From contig CAUHCN010000004.1 of assembly GCA_959604825.1 (NCBI GenBank), positions 1-64,000 of the forward strand: DNA of 64,000 nt, read 5' to 3'. Position 1 is the first letter of the stretch. Every line of letters starts with the position of its first letter. Source of the stretch: an uncultured Collinsella sp. (GTDB lineage: Bacteria; Actinomycetota; Coriobacteriia; Coriobacteriales; Coriobacteriaceae). A model generated the notes under the pieces. That model saw only the letters and a list, made by a program, of their open reading frames with translations. It did not search any database and was not told the origin of the DNA. Of this stretch, positions 32,737 to 41,692 are shown piece by piece. A program made the position numbers and the translations under genes.

Positions 32737-33162
32737 CTAGGCTCGTCCGCGCAGTTCGATGTCTTGGATGTCGTCGAAGTTGATGGCGATGTCTCGGAGC
32801 TTGAGGAGCTTGAAGGCGGGGAGCGCCTCGTCGAGGATGCCGGTGCGGCTGCGATAGCCGTATGTATCGTAATAGTTGACACGAACCAAGTCGCCACGTT
32901 TGAGACCCTCGAGCTTTTTAGAAAGTACGAGGGCTTTTTCTTCCGTGAGCTCACGTTTTGGCTCGACGGTGATTTCCTGCTTGCGCACGAGTTCGTAGTA
33001 TCCCGTGAGGGCGGCAAAGGGCATAAACTGTGCGGCGCGGTTGGCGCGCACGGCACCGTTGGCAGTGAGCTTGGGGTCGGCGGCGCGGCGTCTGCCCTCG
33101 GGGTCCGCCAGGCGCTCGAAGGCGGTCGGCGGGCGCACGGGCTGCTGCTTGGGTTTAGGCAC
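32737..33162 (-). CDS. YolD-like protein
   Basis: A 141-residue protein of the YolD-like family, recognised by NRAAQFMPFAALTGYYELVRKQE. YolD proteins are commonly encoded with Y-family polymerases and are thought to play the UmuD-like partner role. GTG 33162 is taken as the start because GGAGG lies 5 nt upstream; a TTG at 33174 precedes it. It overlaps the end of the polymerase gene by 8 bp, so translation is coupled and expression follows the SOS-controlled polymerase promoter. Confidence 0.8.
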   Translation of the reverse strand: MPKPKQQPVRPPTAFERLADPEGRRRAADPKLTANGAVRANRAAQFMPFAALTGYYELVRKQEITVEPKRELTEEKALVLSKKLEGLKRGDLVRVNYYDTYGYRSRTGILDEALPAFKLLKLRDIAINFDDIQDIELRGRA

Positions 33163-34660
33163 GATGTCCTCCAACTTGGCCGTTGCGTTCGCGCGCGGTG
33201 GCGCCGGCGGTAAAGCTTAATCCCTTGACGAGCGCGTTCTTGCCGTACTTGCCTTTCACGGCCAGGACGGCGCGCGCCAGGTCGCGCTCGCGCTCATCGG
33301 CCTCGATATCGCTGAACAGATCGATGGTGGCAAATTCCTCGGGCATGAGGTTGCCAAATCCCAGGTTGATGCGCTTGACCGGTCGTTTGGGATCGACTGT
33401 TTGTGCCCAAAGGTCATCGAAATACCCCATGATCTTCTTAAACGAATTAGTGCGCTCGGGCAGCTTTCGCGAGGCGTTGGAGTGCGCAAAGAGCGCGGCA
33501 TAGCCACCACGCGGTTTGCCGCCGTGTTCGCCCACAAAGATGCCATCGATTGCCTGCGCTTCGCGCACCAGACGACGCCTTTCGTCATCGCGCTGGACGG
33601 GCTTGGGAGCACGGGGCGCGAGCTCGGGGCCGGCAGTTGCGGTGGGTTCGATGCTCGATGTACTCGAGCGCAGGTGTCCGCAGCCGTCTATATACTGCGC
33701 CGTGCCGCTGACGTTGAGCCGGCGTATGTCGGCGCGCTCGCTTGCATAGCCCACAAAGAGCGAGATGCTGTCGCACACCACGTGCTTGTCGATCAAATCC
33801 AGCACGGCGGCATCGACCATTTCGCGCAAGACGGTGTAGGCCTGCTCGTAGGCATAGCCCTTCGAGAGCACCTGCCCCGTGGTGGTCGAGGTCGCTTGCG
33901 GGCGATAGGCTTGGATATCGGCGATGGTCGTTGGCTCGCGCCCAAAGGCGTGGTCGATAAGATATTCGGCATTGACGCCGAGCTCATCGTAAAGCAGGTT
34001 TTCGTCGAGCGCGGCGACACCCATCAGATCGTAGACGCCGTACTTTTCGAGGCGGGCTGCCACGCCGGGGCCGATGCCCCAGATATCGGTAATGGGACGA
34101 TGAGGCCAGATCTCCTTGCGAAAGGTCTCGTCGTCGAGTATGCCGATGCGGCTGGGTACGTGCTTGGCGGTAATGTCGAGCGCTACCTTGGCCTGGAATA
34201 GGTTGGGGCCGATGCCGACCGTCGCCGTGATGCCGGTGCGCGCGAGGACCTCGTCGCGCAGCGTGCAGGCGAACCCTTCCGCATCTGTGTGATAGAGGTC
34301 CAGATAGGGCGTCACGTCGATAAAGCACTCATCGATGGAGTAGACGTGCACGTCCTGGGGGCTGACGTATTCCAGATAGATACCGTAGATTTTCGCCGAC
34401 ACCTCCATGTAATGCTGCATGCGCGGTACGGCCGTGATGTAGTCGATGCCATCGGGAATTTCGAACAGACGGCAGCGATTGCGTATCCCGAGGTCCTTCA
34501 TGGCCTGTGTGATGGCGAGGCAGATGGTCGTGCGCCCGCGCGATTCGTCGGCAACGACCAGGTTGGTGGTGAGCGGATCGAGCCCACGGTCGACGCACTC
34601 GACGCTGGCATAAAACGTCTTGAGGTCGATGCAGATATAGGTGTGCTGCTCGTGCGCCAT
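33155..34660 (-). CDS. Y-family DNA polymerase (UmuC/DinB-like)
   Basis: A 501-residue translesion polymerase. Catalytic acidic residues are in ICIDLKTFYASVECVDRG and VYSIDECFIDV; the palm also has TVGIGPNLFQAKVALDITAK, and a helix-hairpin-helix lies in DIWGIGPGVAARLEKYG. The C-terminal half has the little-finger domain and a divergent extension. The length and YolD partner fit the UvrX/YqjW group of Gram-positive UmuC-like proteins. ATG 34660 follows GGAAGGA; two LexA-like boxes lie just upstream. Confidence 0.92.
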   Translation of the reverse strand: MAHEQHTYICIDLKTFYASVECVDRGLDPLTTNLVVADESRGRTTICLAITQAMKDLGIRNRCRLFEIPDGIDYITAVPRMQHYMEVSAKIYGIYLEYVSPQDVHVYSIDECFIDVTPYLDLYHTDAEGFACTLRDEVLARTGITATVGIGPNLFQAKVALDITAKHVPSRIGILDDETFRKEIWPHRPITDIWGIGPGVAARLEKYGVYDLMGVAALDENLLYDELGVNAEYLIDHAFGREPTTIADIQAYRPQATSTTTGQVLSKGYAYEQAYTVLREMVDAAVLDLIDKHVVCDSISLFVGYASERADIRRLNVSGTAQYIDGCGHLRSSTSSIEPTATAGPELAPRAPKPVQRDDERRRLVREAQAIDGIFVGEHGGKPRGGYAALFAHSNASRKLPERTNSFKKIMGYFDDLWAQTVDPKRPVKRINLGFGNLMPEEFATIDLFSDIEADERERDLARAVLAVKGKYGKNALVKGLSFTAGATARERNGQVGGHRA

Positions 34661-34674
34661 CCGTGTCCTTCCAT

Positions 34675-34705
34675 CAAACACATGTTCTTATCGAATACAT
34701 GTTCG
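34675..34705. promoter_or_regulatory. Tandem LexA (SOS) boxes upstream of polymerase Y
   Basis: On the minus strand CGAACATGTATTCG (34692-34705) and AGAACATGTGTTTG (34675-34688) each match the Gram-positive SOS box CGAACRNRYGTTYG at 13 of 14 positions or better. They are 17 bp apart and lie directly in front of the ribosome binding site. Confidence 0.8.
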
Positions 34706-34885
34706 ATAATACCTGCTTGCGCGGACATCGTCAAAACCTGTCCCTCTTTGGCGGGTATGGTCGTGCGGTTGCATCGGGTTTTTTAACGCAGCTCTAAAGA
34801 GCGCGAAACAGCTCGGAAAACCTCGCTTCGTAGCATGAGTCTAACGATTGATACCGCCTATACGCACGGAAGGGTTGTGGGGATA

Positions 34886-35410
34886 ATGGTCGACTATGGG
34901 TTTGGTATGCCGACGCGCTTGGTTGCGGATGGGGATGTGGCTCGCTGGTGCGGGCGATTGGTTGCCCACTATGGCGGCACCAAGGCACTGGTCGTGCTGG
35001 GAGGCGACAAGCACACGCGTGATGAGCTCGTTTCGGCGGCGCTGGGCTCGCTCGATCGCGCCCTGCTCGAGCGCGTGCTTTTCCGCTGCGGTTTGGTCGG
35101 GGGCGACGGGGGAGACGAGCTGATCGACGAAGCCGTGGCCCTGGCGACCGACGAAGGCGTGGACTTTGTCCTGGCGATCGGCGATGCCGATACGGCCGGC
35201 TTTGCGCGCGAGCTCGCCCGTCGTATGGCGGCGCTCGATGCCGGTGAGGACGGCTTTGTGCCTTATGGATGCATCGTCTCCGAGGGAAAAGTGCCCGCCG
35301 TTGTGGGTGTCGGCGAGGTTCCCGTTTTCGCCATTATCGCGCCCGAACTGCTGGAGGGCATTGGGTCTCCTCTGCGTGAGTTGCTCGGCAGCGTGTGCGC
35401 CGCGGCCTAA
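34886..35410 (+). CDS. Truncated iron-alcohol-dehydrogenase-like protein
   Basis: A 174-residue protein resembling only the N-terminal, nucleotide-binding part of iron-dependent alcohol dehydrogenases: MPTRLVADGD...YGGTKALVVLGGDKHTRDELV...ALATDEGVDFVLAIGDADTAGFARELA. The GGGS loop is altered (IGDADT) and the C-terminal helical domain with the metal-binding histidines is absent, so classic dehydrogenase activity is unlikely. The reading frame is intact with good codon use, so it may be a domesticated remnant. I prefer ATG 34886, which fits the family N-terminus and has GTGGGG upstream; ATG 34835 has no binding site. Confidence 0.5.
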   Translation: MVDYGFGMPTRLVADGDVARWCGRLVAHYGGTKALVVLGGDKHTRDELVSAALGSLDRALLERVLFRCGLVGGDGGDELIDEAVALATDEGVDFVLAIGDADTAGFARELARRMAALDAGEDGFVPYGCIVSEGKVPAVVGVGEVPVFAIIAPELLEGIGSPLRELLGSVCAAA

Positions 35411-35420
35411 TATTTACCAT

Positions 35421-35482
35421 AAAGGGATAGGTTCTATTTGATTGGTAAAGCGTTTGACCTGCCAAAACAAACCTGTCCCTTT
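35421..35482. repeat. Inverted repeat containing the AACCTGTCCCTTT motif
   Basis: AAAGGGATAGGTT (35421-35433) pairs with AACCTGTCCCTTT (35470-35482), one G-T pair. The right arm and its tail (CCTGTCCCTTTTTGGC) recur as CCTGTCCCTCTTTGGC at 34737-34752, so this is a dispersed intergenic repeat family. Confidence 0.5.
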
Positions 35483-35609
35483 TTGGCCGGTCGCCGTTTG
35501 GGGGCCGATTGGCAACGCTCGCTGATTATGGTCTTGACCTGCGCTAGAATAGTGGCATCTGAATGTCCGGGCGCATGGAGGCGTGCGCCCGTATGCTGAG
35601 GAGGACTTT

Positions 35610-37304
35610 ATGGCAACTGTTGCCGCACCCATCGACGCTACGTCGACTGCCGCTTGGAAGGCGCTCGAGGCCCATCAGGAGAAGCTCGAGGCCGAGGGCA
35701 TCGACCTCAAGGCCTGGTTCGCCGCTGACGCCGACCGCGTGAATAAGTTGAGCTTTGACGCCGGCGACCTTCACTTCGATCTGTCGAAGAACTTGGTGAC
35801 TGATGAGACCGTCAAGCTGCTGTGCGATCTTGCCCGCGAGGTGAAGCTCGAGGAGCGCCGCGACGCCATGTTCTCCGGCGAGCACATCAACACCACCGAG
35901 GACCGCGCCGTCCTGCACACCGCGCTGCGCCGCCCGGCAAGCGAGAAGGGCCAGCTCATCGTCGACGGCCAGGACGTCGTCGCCGACGTGCACGAGGTTC
36001 TCGACCGCATGTATGCCTTCGCCGAGCGCGTGCGCTCCGGTGAGTGGAAGGGTGTTACCGGCAAAAAGATCGAGCACCTGGTGTCCATCGGCATCGGCGG
36101 CTCCGATCTGGGCCCGGTCATGGCCTACGAGGCCCTGCGTCCCTACGCCGACGCCGGTATTGACTGCCGCTACATCTCCAACATCGACCCCAACGATCAG
36201 GCAGAGAAGCTCAAGGGCCTCGATCCCGAGACCACGCTCGTGATTATCGTCTCCAAGACTTTCACCACGCTCGAGACCCTCACCAACGCTCGTGAGGTCA
36301 AGACCTGGATGCTCGAGCAGCTCAAGGCTCAGGGTGCCATCGACGGCTCCGATGAGCAGAACGCCGAGGCCGTGGCCAAGCACTTTGTCGCCGTTTCCAC
36401 CGCACTCGAGAAGGTCGAGGCCTTCGGCATCGACCCCGCCAACGCTTTTGGTTTCTGGAACTGGGTCGGCGGCCGCTACTCTGTCGACTCCGCCGTGGGC
36501 CTGTCGCTGATCGTCGTGCTCGGCCCCGAGCGCTTCCAGCAGTTCCTTGAGGGCTTCCACGCCATCGACGAGTACTTCTGCAACACCCCGCTCGAGAACA
36601 ACGCCGTCGCGCTGATGGGCCTGCTCAACGTCTGGTACGTCAACTTCTTCGGTTCCAAGAGCCACGCCGTGCTGCCGTACTGCCAGTATCTGCACCGCTT
36701 CCCGGCCTACCTGCAACAGCTCACCATGGAGTCCAACGGCAAGCACGTCCGCTGGGACGGCAGCGCTGTGACCTCCGATACCGGTGAGATCTTCTGGGGC
36801 GAGCCCGGTACCAACGGTCAGCACGCCTTCTACCAGCTGCTGCACCAGGGCACCGTGGTGGTCCCGGCCGACTTTATCGCTTTCGCCAACACTGCCAACC
36901 CCGCAACCGACAGCGGCCAGGACGTCCACGAGCTGTTCCTGGGCAACTTCCTGGCCCAGACCAAGGCGCTCGCCTTTGGTAAGACGGCCGACGAGGTTCG
37001 TGCCGAGGGCACGCCCGAGCAGATCGTCCCGGCCCGCTGCTTTGAGGGCAACCGTCCGACGACCTCGATCTTCGGCGACACGCTGACCCCGTTCGCACTC
37101 GGCGAGCTCATCGCCCTGTACGAGCACATCACGTTTGTCGAGGGCACGGTCTGGGGCATCGACTCCTACGACCAGTGGGGCGTCGAGCTGGGCAAGCAGC
37201 TTGCCAAGCAGATCACCCCGGCCTTCCACGACGACGCCGCCAAGGCCGAGCAGGACGCTTCGACCCAGGCGCTCATCGAGTTCTATCGCGCTCATCGCAA
37301 GTAG
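35610..37304 (+). CDS. pgi: Glucose-6-phosphate isomerase
   Basis: A 564-residue phosphoglucose isomerase interconverting glucose 6-phosphate and fructose 6-phosphate. Signature regions include SIGIGGSDLGPVMAYEAL, VSKTFTTLET, GGRYSVDSAVGLS and the C-terminal YDQWGVELGKQL. The length and motifs fit the long (E. coli-like) form. ATG 35610 has GAGGAGG upstream. The gene is monocistronic and followed by a strong hairpin. Codon use is highly biased toward C-ending codons, as expected for a highly expressed glycolytic gene. Confidence 0.96.
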   Translation: MATVAAPIDATSTAAWKALEAHQEKLEAEGIDLKAWFAADADRVNKLSFDAGDLHFDLSKNLVTDETVKLLCDLAREVKLEERRDAMFSGEHINTTEDRAVLHTALRRPASEKGQLIVDGQDVVADVHEVLDRMYAFAERVRSGEWKGVTGKKIEHLVSIGIGGSDLGPVMAYEALRPYADAGIDCRYISNIDPNDQAEKLKGLDPETTLVIIVSKTFTTLETLTNAREVKTWMLEQLKAQGAIDGSDEQNAEAVAKHFVAVSTALEKVEAFGIDPANAFGFWNWVGGRYSVDSAVGLSLIVVLGPERFQQFLEGFHAIDEYFCNTPLENNAVALMGLLNVWYVNFFGSKSHAVLPYCQYLHRFPAYLQQLTMESNGKHVRWDGSAVTSDTGEIFWGEPGTNGQHAFYQLLHQGTVVVPADFIAFANTANPATDSGQDVHELFLGNFLAQTKALAFGKTADEVRAEGTPEQIVPARCFEGNRPTTSIFGDTLTPFALGELIALYEHITFVEGTVWGIDSYDQWGVELGKQLAKQITPAFHDDAAKAEQDASTQALIEFYRAHRK

Positions 37305-37333
37305 TCTTTACGGCTGAGTTGGCTTATGGCTGA

Positions 37334-37367
37334 AAGGGGCCCGTATCCGTTGGGATACGGGCCCCTT
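37334..37367 (+). terminator. Strong hairpin after pgi
   Basis: AAGGGGCCCGTATCC/GGATACGGGCCCCTT, 15-bp perfect stem with a GTTG loop; only a weak T-rich tail. Confidence 0.7.
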
Positions 37368-37540
37368 GCTATTTGGATAGGATGGAATGTATCGGGAGGC
37401 GCCTCGACGGGCATCGCAATCGTCGAAGGCGCGCCGTTCATGTTTGGGACAATATGACATTTTTCCCGTTGCAAACAGCGCCGCCGTGGGTGTTCTGTAT
37501 GATGGCTCAGACAAGGTTGTTCAATGACAGGGAGGCATAT

Positions 37541-38383
37541 ATGGCAATCAAAGCCATCGCAATGGATATCGACGGTACGCTCACCAACGACCAAAAGGTC
37601 ATCAGCCCGCGTACGTGCGAGAAGCTGCTCGCTGCGCAGGAGTCGGGCATTAAGCTCATCTTGGCTTCGGGTCGTCCTGCATGGGGGCTGCACGCCTTGG
37701 CGCAGGAGCTCGACCTTCAAAACCATGATGGTCTGCTAGTTGCCTTTAATGGCGCGCACGTGGTCGACGCTCAGACCGATGAGGTCCTTTTTGACCAGGC
37801 CATGCCGGCTGACGAGCTGCACCGTCTGATTGATCATCTGCGCAATTTCGACGTGATCCCTATGATTTCGCTCGGTCGCGATTTGCACGTCGAGGACTCG
37901 TACCATTGCATGATCACGCTGCCTGACGGCTTGCAGAAGAATATCGTCAAGTATGAGCGCGATGCGTGCGATCTTAAGATTCGCGAGGTCGAGAGCTTGC
38001 ATGAGGTCGTGGACACTTATCCCGTGGACAAGCTGCTGACGGCGGGTGATCCGACCTACCTGCAGGCGCATTACGAGGAGATGTATGCGCCCTTTACCCA
38101 GACGCTTTCGGGCATGTTTACGGCCGACTGGTACTTTGAGTACACGGCGCCCGGTATCGACAAAGCCCGTGCGCTCGAGGGTGCCCTGCCCAAGCTCGGT
38201 ATCGATGCCAGCGAGGTCGTCTCGTTTGGCGACGGCCAGAACGACAAGTCCATGATTGAGTGGGCCGGCACCGGTGTTGCCATGGGCAACGCCGTCGATG
38301 AGGTTAAGGCAGTTGCCCAGATGGTAACCGCCAATAACAACGAAGACGGTATTGCAGTGGCGCTGGATAAGCTGCTGGGTTAG
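37541..38383 (+). CDS. Cof-type HAD sugar-phosphatase
   Basis: A 280-residue HAD hydrolase of the Cof type (class IIB cap). Motifs: AMDIDGTLTN, LASGRPAWGL, a Lys-containing DKARALEGAL and FGDGQNDKSMIEW. Likely a sugar-phosphate phosphatase; the substrate is not predictable. ATG 37541 follows GGGAGG. The frame is open back to 37373, but that part has no start signal. Confidence 0.88.
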   Translation: MAIKAIAMDIDGTLTNDQKVISPRTCEKLLAAQESGIKLILASGRPAWGLHALAQELDLQNHDGLLVAFNGAHVVDAQTDEVLFDQAMPADELHRLIDHLRNFDVIPMISLGRDLHVEDSYHCMITLPDGLQKNIVKYERDACDLKIREVESLHEVVDTYPVDKLLTAGDPTYLQAHYEEMYAPFTQTLSGMFTADWYFEYTAPGIDKARALEGALPKLGIDASEVVSFGDGQNDKSMIEWAGTGVAMGNAVDEVKAVAQMVTANNNEDGIAVALDKLLG

Positions 38384-38406
38384 AATCGCCGATTAATGCA
38401 TGGTTT

Positions 38407-38432
38407 GGGCGCCTGCTTGCGGGCGCCCTTTT
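38407..38432 (+). terminator. Terminator between the two HAD genes
   Basis: GGGCGCC/GGCGCCC stem followed by TTTT. Confidence 0.75.
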
Positions 38433-38447
38433 GTTAGGGAGGGTGCC

Positions 38448-39107
38448 GTGTCCGCATTTCCGTTCGACGCCGTTATCTTTGACATGGACGGTGTCATTGT
38501 CGATACCGAGTATTACTACCTGGGCGAGACTGCCGCGTTTGCCAAGGAGCTTGGGCTTAACCTGACTCAAGAGGAGTTGAATGGGCAAGTCGGTACCTCG
38601 CATCAGTTCTTCCTGCATATGCTGGTCGATTGGTTTGAGCGCGCCGGTAAGGGGCATTTCACTGGCGAGGAAGCGTTGGCCCGTTGGGACGAGTGGGCGC
38701 ATAAGCGTCCGCGCGACTATCAGGCTTTGATTAACCCAGGCGCCGTGGATACGATTCGAGAGCTGCCACGCCGTGGCGTTCGCGTGGCGCTTGCCAGCTC
38801 GTCTCCCATGGATAGCATCGAGGAAGTGCTCAACGCGTGCGGGCTGTCGGATGCCTTTGAGTATGTGGTGAGCGGCGAGCAGTTTAAGGAGAGTAAGCCC
38901 GAGCCCGACATCTACCTGCATGCGCTGGACCTGCTGGGGCTGCCCGCGAATCGCTGCTGCTGCGTTGAGGATTCGGTGCCTGGCATCACTGCCGGCAAGC
39001 GCGCCGGTCTGACAGTCATCGCCAAGCGCGAGGAGCGCTTTGGCTTTAGTCAGGACGCCGCGGATAAGATTATCGATCAGCTGCCGGACCTGCTGGAACT
39101 CGCGTAA
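38448..39107 (+). CDS. HAD hydrolase, beta-phosphoglucomutase-like
   Basis: A 219-residue HAD protein with a small helical cap (class I). Motif I is FDMDGVIVDTE (two Asp and the Glu typical of phosphoglucomutase/phosphatase-like members), motif II ASSSP, motif III Lys in KESKPEPDIYL and motif IV VEDSVPGITAGKRAG. It may be a phosphatase of small sugar phosphates or a beta-phosphoglucomutase. GTG 38448 has AGGGAGGG upstream. It follows the Cof-type phosphatase gene with a terminator in between. Confidence 0.87.
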   Translation: MSAFPFDAVIFDMDGVIVDTEYYYLGETAAFAKELGLNLTQEELNGQVGTSHQFFLHMLVDWFERAGKGHFTGEEALARWDEWAHKRPRDYQALINPGAVDTIRELPRRGVRVALASSSPMDSIEEVLNACGLSDAFEYVVSGEQFKESKPEPDIYLHALDLLGLPANRCCCVEDSVPGITAGKRAGLTVIAKREERFGFSQDAADKIIDQLPDLLELA

Positions 39108-39191
39108 GAGCGCGTTAGTTGCGCGTTTTTCGGGTCCGATGAGTAAATACCCGACATTTTGGTGCGACACCTAGCATACTTTAAGCTAATG

Positions 39192-39230
39192 CGGGCTTAA
39201 GGACTTGTTGAATGCCCTTAAGCCCGTTTT
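39192..39230 (+). terminator. Terminator upstream of the GntR gene
   Basis: CGGGCTTAAGG/CCTTAAGCCCG 11-bp stem followed by TTTTA. Confidence 0.75.
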
Positions 39231-39257
39231 AGACGTAATTGCGCTGGGAGAGGGTAT

Positions 39258-40001
39258 ATGCCACCGACTGAAGGGCTAACTGACGGTAAAGCAGCGATAC
39301 CGCTGTACCAACAGGTCATTGATATCATTAAAAACGAAATCAACTCCGGTGCCTACAAGGCAGGTGCGCGGATACCCAACGAATTCGAATTGGCTGAGAG
39401 CTATAAAGTTGGCCGCGTTACCGTGCGACGCGCTATTGAGGAGCTCGTCCAACAGGGCTATCTAACGAAGCGACAGGGGAAAGGCACGTTTGTCAATGCC
39501 CCCAAGCTCAAGCGCAAGATTCGCCAGAAGGATGACGTCCAGAGTTTTTCGGACGCATGCCGCGCTAACGGAATGGAACCGGGGGCGTGTGTCATTTCGA
39601 GAAAGATACTGCCGGCGGATTCCACCGAAGCACAGTTCTTTGGTGTTCCCGTTGGAACTGACTTGATTTGCGTTGAGCGCGTGCGTACTGCCGATGGCGT
39701 CCCTGTCATGCTTGAGAACAACATATACGTTTACGAGGACAACGCCTATCTATCAACGGCGCCTCTATCTAACCAATCCATTTTTGAGTTCGTGCGCAAC
39801 CGGACGGGGCGGACGCCTGCGTTTACCGACCCGTGCACGCTCGAGATCGCGTGCGCATCGCCCGAGGTCGCTCGGTTGCTGGCGGTTCCCGTTGGCGAAC
39901 CCTTGTTTTATATGGAAGCCTTCTTCTTTGATGAGCAGCGGCGGCCGTTTATCATCGGTCGTCAGCGGATCGTTGGGTCTCGCTACGTTTTTGACATCTA
40001 G
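39258..40001 (+). CDS. GntR/HutC-family regulator of the Amadori-type locus
   Basis: A 247-residue regulator with an N-terminal winged helix (IPLYQQVIDIIKNEI...LAESYKVGRVTVRRAIEELVQQGYL) and a UTRA effector domain (about 85-240). In Escherichia coli the FrlR protein of the same class represses fructoselysine genes, and UTRA domains bind small sugar-phosphate-like ligands. The gene is followed by a terminator and then by the catabolic operon it probably controls. GGGAGAGG precedes the ATG. Confidence 0.9.
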   Translation: MPPTEGLTDGKAAIPLYQQVIDIIKNEINSGAYKAGARIPNEFELAESYKVGRVTVRRAIEELVQQGYLTKRQGKGTFVNAPKLKRKIRQKDDVQSFSDACRANGMEPGACVISRKILPADSTEAQFFGVPVGTDLICVERVRTADGVPVMLENNIYVYEDNAYLSTAPLSNQSIFEFVRNRTGRTPAFTDPCTLEIACASPEVARLLAVPVGEPLFYMEAFFFDEQRRPFIIGRQRIVGSRYVFDI

Positions 40002-40013
40002 GACATTGCGAAT

Positions 40014-40049
40014 GGAGACGCCCGGTGGATCATCTCACCGGGCGTTTCC
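40014..40049 (+). terminator. Terminator after the GntR gene
   Basis: GGAGACGCCCGGTG/CACCGGGCGTTTCC stem of 14 bp; the T-run is short. Confidence 0.7.
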
Positions 40050-40111
40050 ATACCGTTCACGGCGCAAACGCAACCGTTCAACCGCGTTGCGGCAATCAGT
40101 TTGAAATTATC

Positions 40112-40160
40112 TTGATGACGAGAAAAGCTGCTGGTAATCTATAGAACGTCATAGAACGTT
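40112..40160 (+). promoter_or_regulatory. Promoter and tandem-repeat operator of the catabolic operon
   Basis: TTGATG (40112-40117), a 17-bp spacer and TAATCT (40135-40140) are followed at once by two tandem 10-mers, ATAGAACGTC and ATAGAACGTT (40141-40160), at the expected transcription start. This is a good candidate binding site for the adjacent GntR protein. Confidence 0.6.
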
Positions 40161-40219
40161 TGCCTTGTGCAGACGTTGAAGCGAGATGCGATGCAGTCTC
40201 GAGTTCTTTGGAGGTATCT

Positions 40220-41683
40220 ATGTCAGATACGAAGGCGAAGAAGACAAACAGACGTTTTAAGTTCAAATTACCGCATGTCTATACGATCATGTTCTTGCTG
40301 ATCGTTGTCTTTGCGGTCCTGACTTGGATCGTTCCCTCTGGTCAGTATCAGCGCAAGACGATTTCGACAGCGGCGGGCGAGCGTGAAGTCGCCGTTGCTG
40401 GAACCTATGAACAGGTCGATAAGAACTACACCGATTCCGAGACCGGCGAGACCATCAATCTGGGTCAGGATATCTTCGCGGTCCTGCAAGCGCCCACTAA
40501 GGGCATCCAAGAGGCTGCCGACGTCGTTGCGTTCGTCTTATTGATTGGCGGATCGTTCGCAATCATCACCAAGACCAACGCTTTGAATGCCGGCATGAGC
40601 CGTGTGATTAAAAAGCTCAAGAACAAGGACATCCTCATCATTCCCATCACGATGACGTTGCTGTCCATTTGCGGCACTACGTTTGGTATGTCTGAGGAAG
40701 CCCTGCCGTTCTATGCCATCTTCATTCCCATCATGATGGGTATCGGTTATGACTCGATGACGGCATTCATCATCTGCTTCCTTGGTCCTAACCTGGGATA
40801 TTGTGCTTCGACCATCGACCCGTTTAACGTCTTGATCGCACAGGGCATTATCGGCATCGAGGGCAATCCGCAACTGTGGCTGCGCGCCGTTTCTTGGGCC
40901 ATCTTCACTGCCGTCGGTATCGCATGGGCCATGCGCTACGCCATGCGCGTCAAGAAAAACCCCGAGTCGTCCATTACGTACGAGGACGATAAGCTCAAGC
41001 GTATCGAGTTTTCCGTGACCGATGCCTCCATCGAGGAAGAGTTCACTATCCGTCAGAAGCTCGTGCTTATCGATTTTGCTTGCGGTATGGGCATTATCGT
41101 CTGGGGTCTTGTTACCCAGGGTTGGTACATGAATGAGATTTCCGCCGTGTTCCTTGGCATGGGCTTGCTTGCCGGTATCCTGGGCGGTCTTGACCAGCAG
41201 ACGATTGCTGAGGAGTTCGTTAAAGGTCTCGCCGACTTTGCGTACGCCGCCATCGTTATTGGTATCGCTCGCGGTATTCTGGTCATCGCCGAGGGCGGCA
41301 TGATCATCGACACCATTCTCCAGGCGCTCGCTACTGCGCTCGCCGGTGCACCCGCCGCCGTCTACACCACGTTTATGTATATCGTCCTTGGCCTGCTCTC
41401 TTTGCTGGTTCCCTCGAGTTCTGGCCTGGCGGCGCTCACCATGCCTGTTATGGGCCCCCTGACCGAGCTTATGGGCCTCAATCCCGAGGCAGCCGTTACC
41501 GCGCTCCAGTTTGCTAATCAGACCATCAACACCATCAGTCCCGTGGCGGGCATGACGGTCGCCGGCCTTGCCGTGGCAAAGATCTCGTTTGGCCAATGGT
41601 GGAAGACCATTTGGAAGTTCTTCATTTTCATGGTCGTCTTTGGCCTGATCGTAACGGCAATCTCTGGCATGCTTCCGGTGTAG
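40220..41683 (+). CDS. YfcC-family membrane transporter
   Basis: A 487-residue membrane protein with about 12 predicted helices, belonging to the YfcC/DcuC-like C4-dicarboxylate/amino-acid carrier group (LPHVYTIMFLLIVVFAVLTWIVPSGQY is typical). It takes the place that an amino-acid permease (FrlA) or FraA holds in known Amadori-product operons, so it probably imports the fructosamine or a related conjugate. ATG 40220 follows TTGGAGG. It is the first gene of an operon of ten or more genes; the next start is 9 bp after its stop. Confidence 0.88.
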   Translation: MSDTKAKKTNRRFKFKLPHVYTIMFLLIVVFAVLTWIVPSGQYQRKTISTAAGEREVAVAGTYEQVDKNYTDSETGETINLGQDIFAVLQAPTKGIQEAADVVAFVLLIGGSFAIITKTNALNAGMSRVIKKLKNKDILIIPITMTLLSICGTTFGMSEEALPFYAIFIPIMMGIGYDSMTAFIICFLGPNLGYCASTIDPFNVLIAQGIIGIEGNPQLWLRAVSWAIFTAVGIAWAMRYAMRVKKNPESSITYEDDKLKRIEFSVTDASIEEEFTIRQKLVLIDFACGMGIIVWGLVTQGWYMNEISAVFLGMGLLAGILGGLDQQTIAEEFVKGLADFAYAAIVIGIARGILVIAEGGMIIDTILQALATALAGAPAAVYTTFMYIVLGLLSLLVPSSSGLAALTMPVMGPLTELMGLNPEAAVTALQFANQTINTISPVAGMTVAGLAVAKISFGQWWKTIWKFFIFMVVFGLIVTAISGMLPV

Positions 41684-41692
41684 GTGGTTGTG

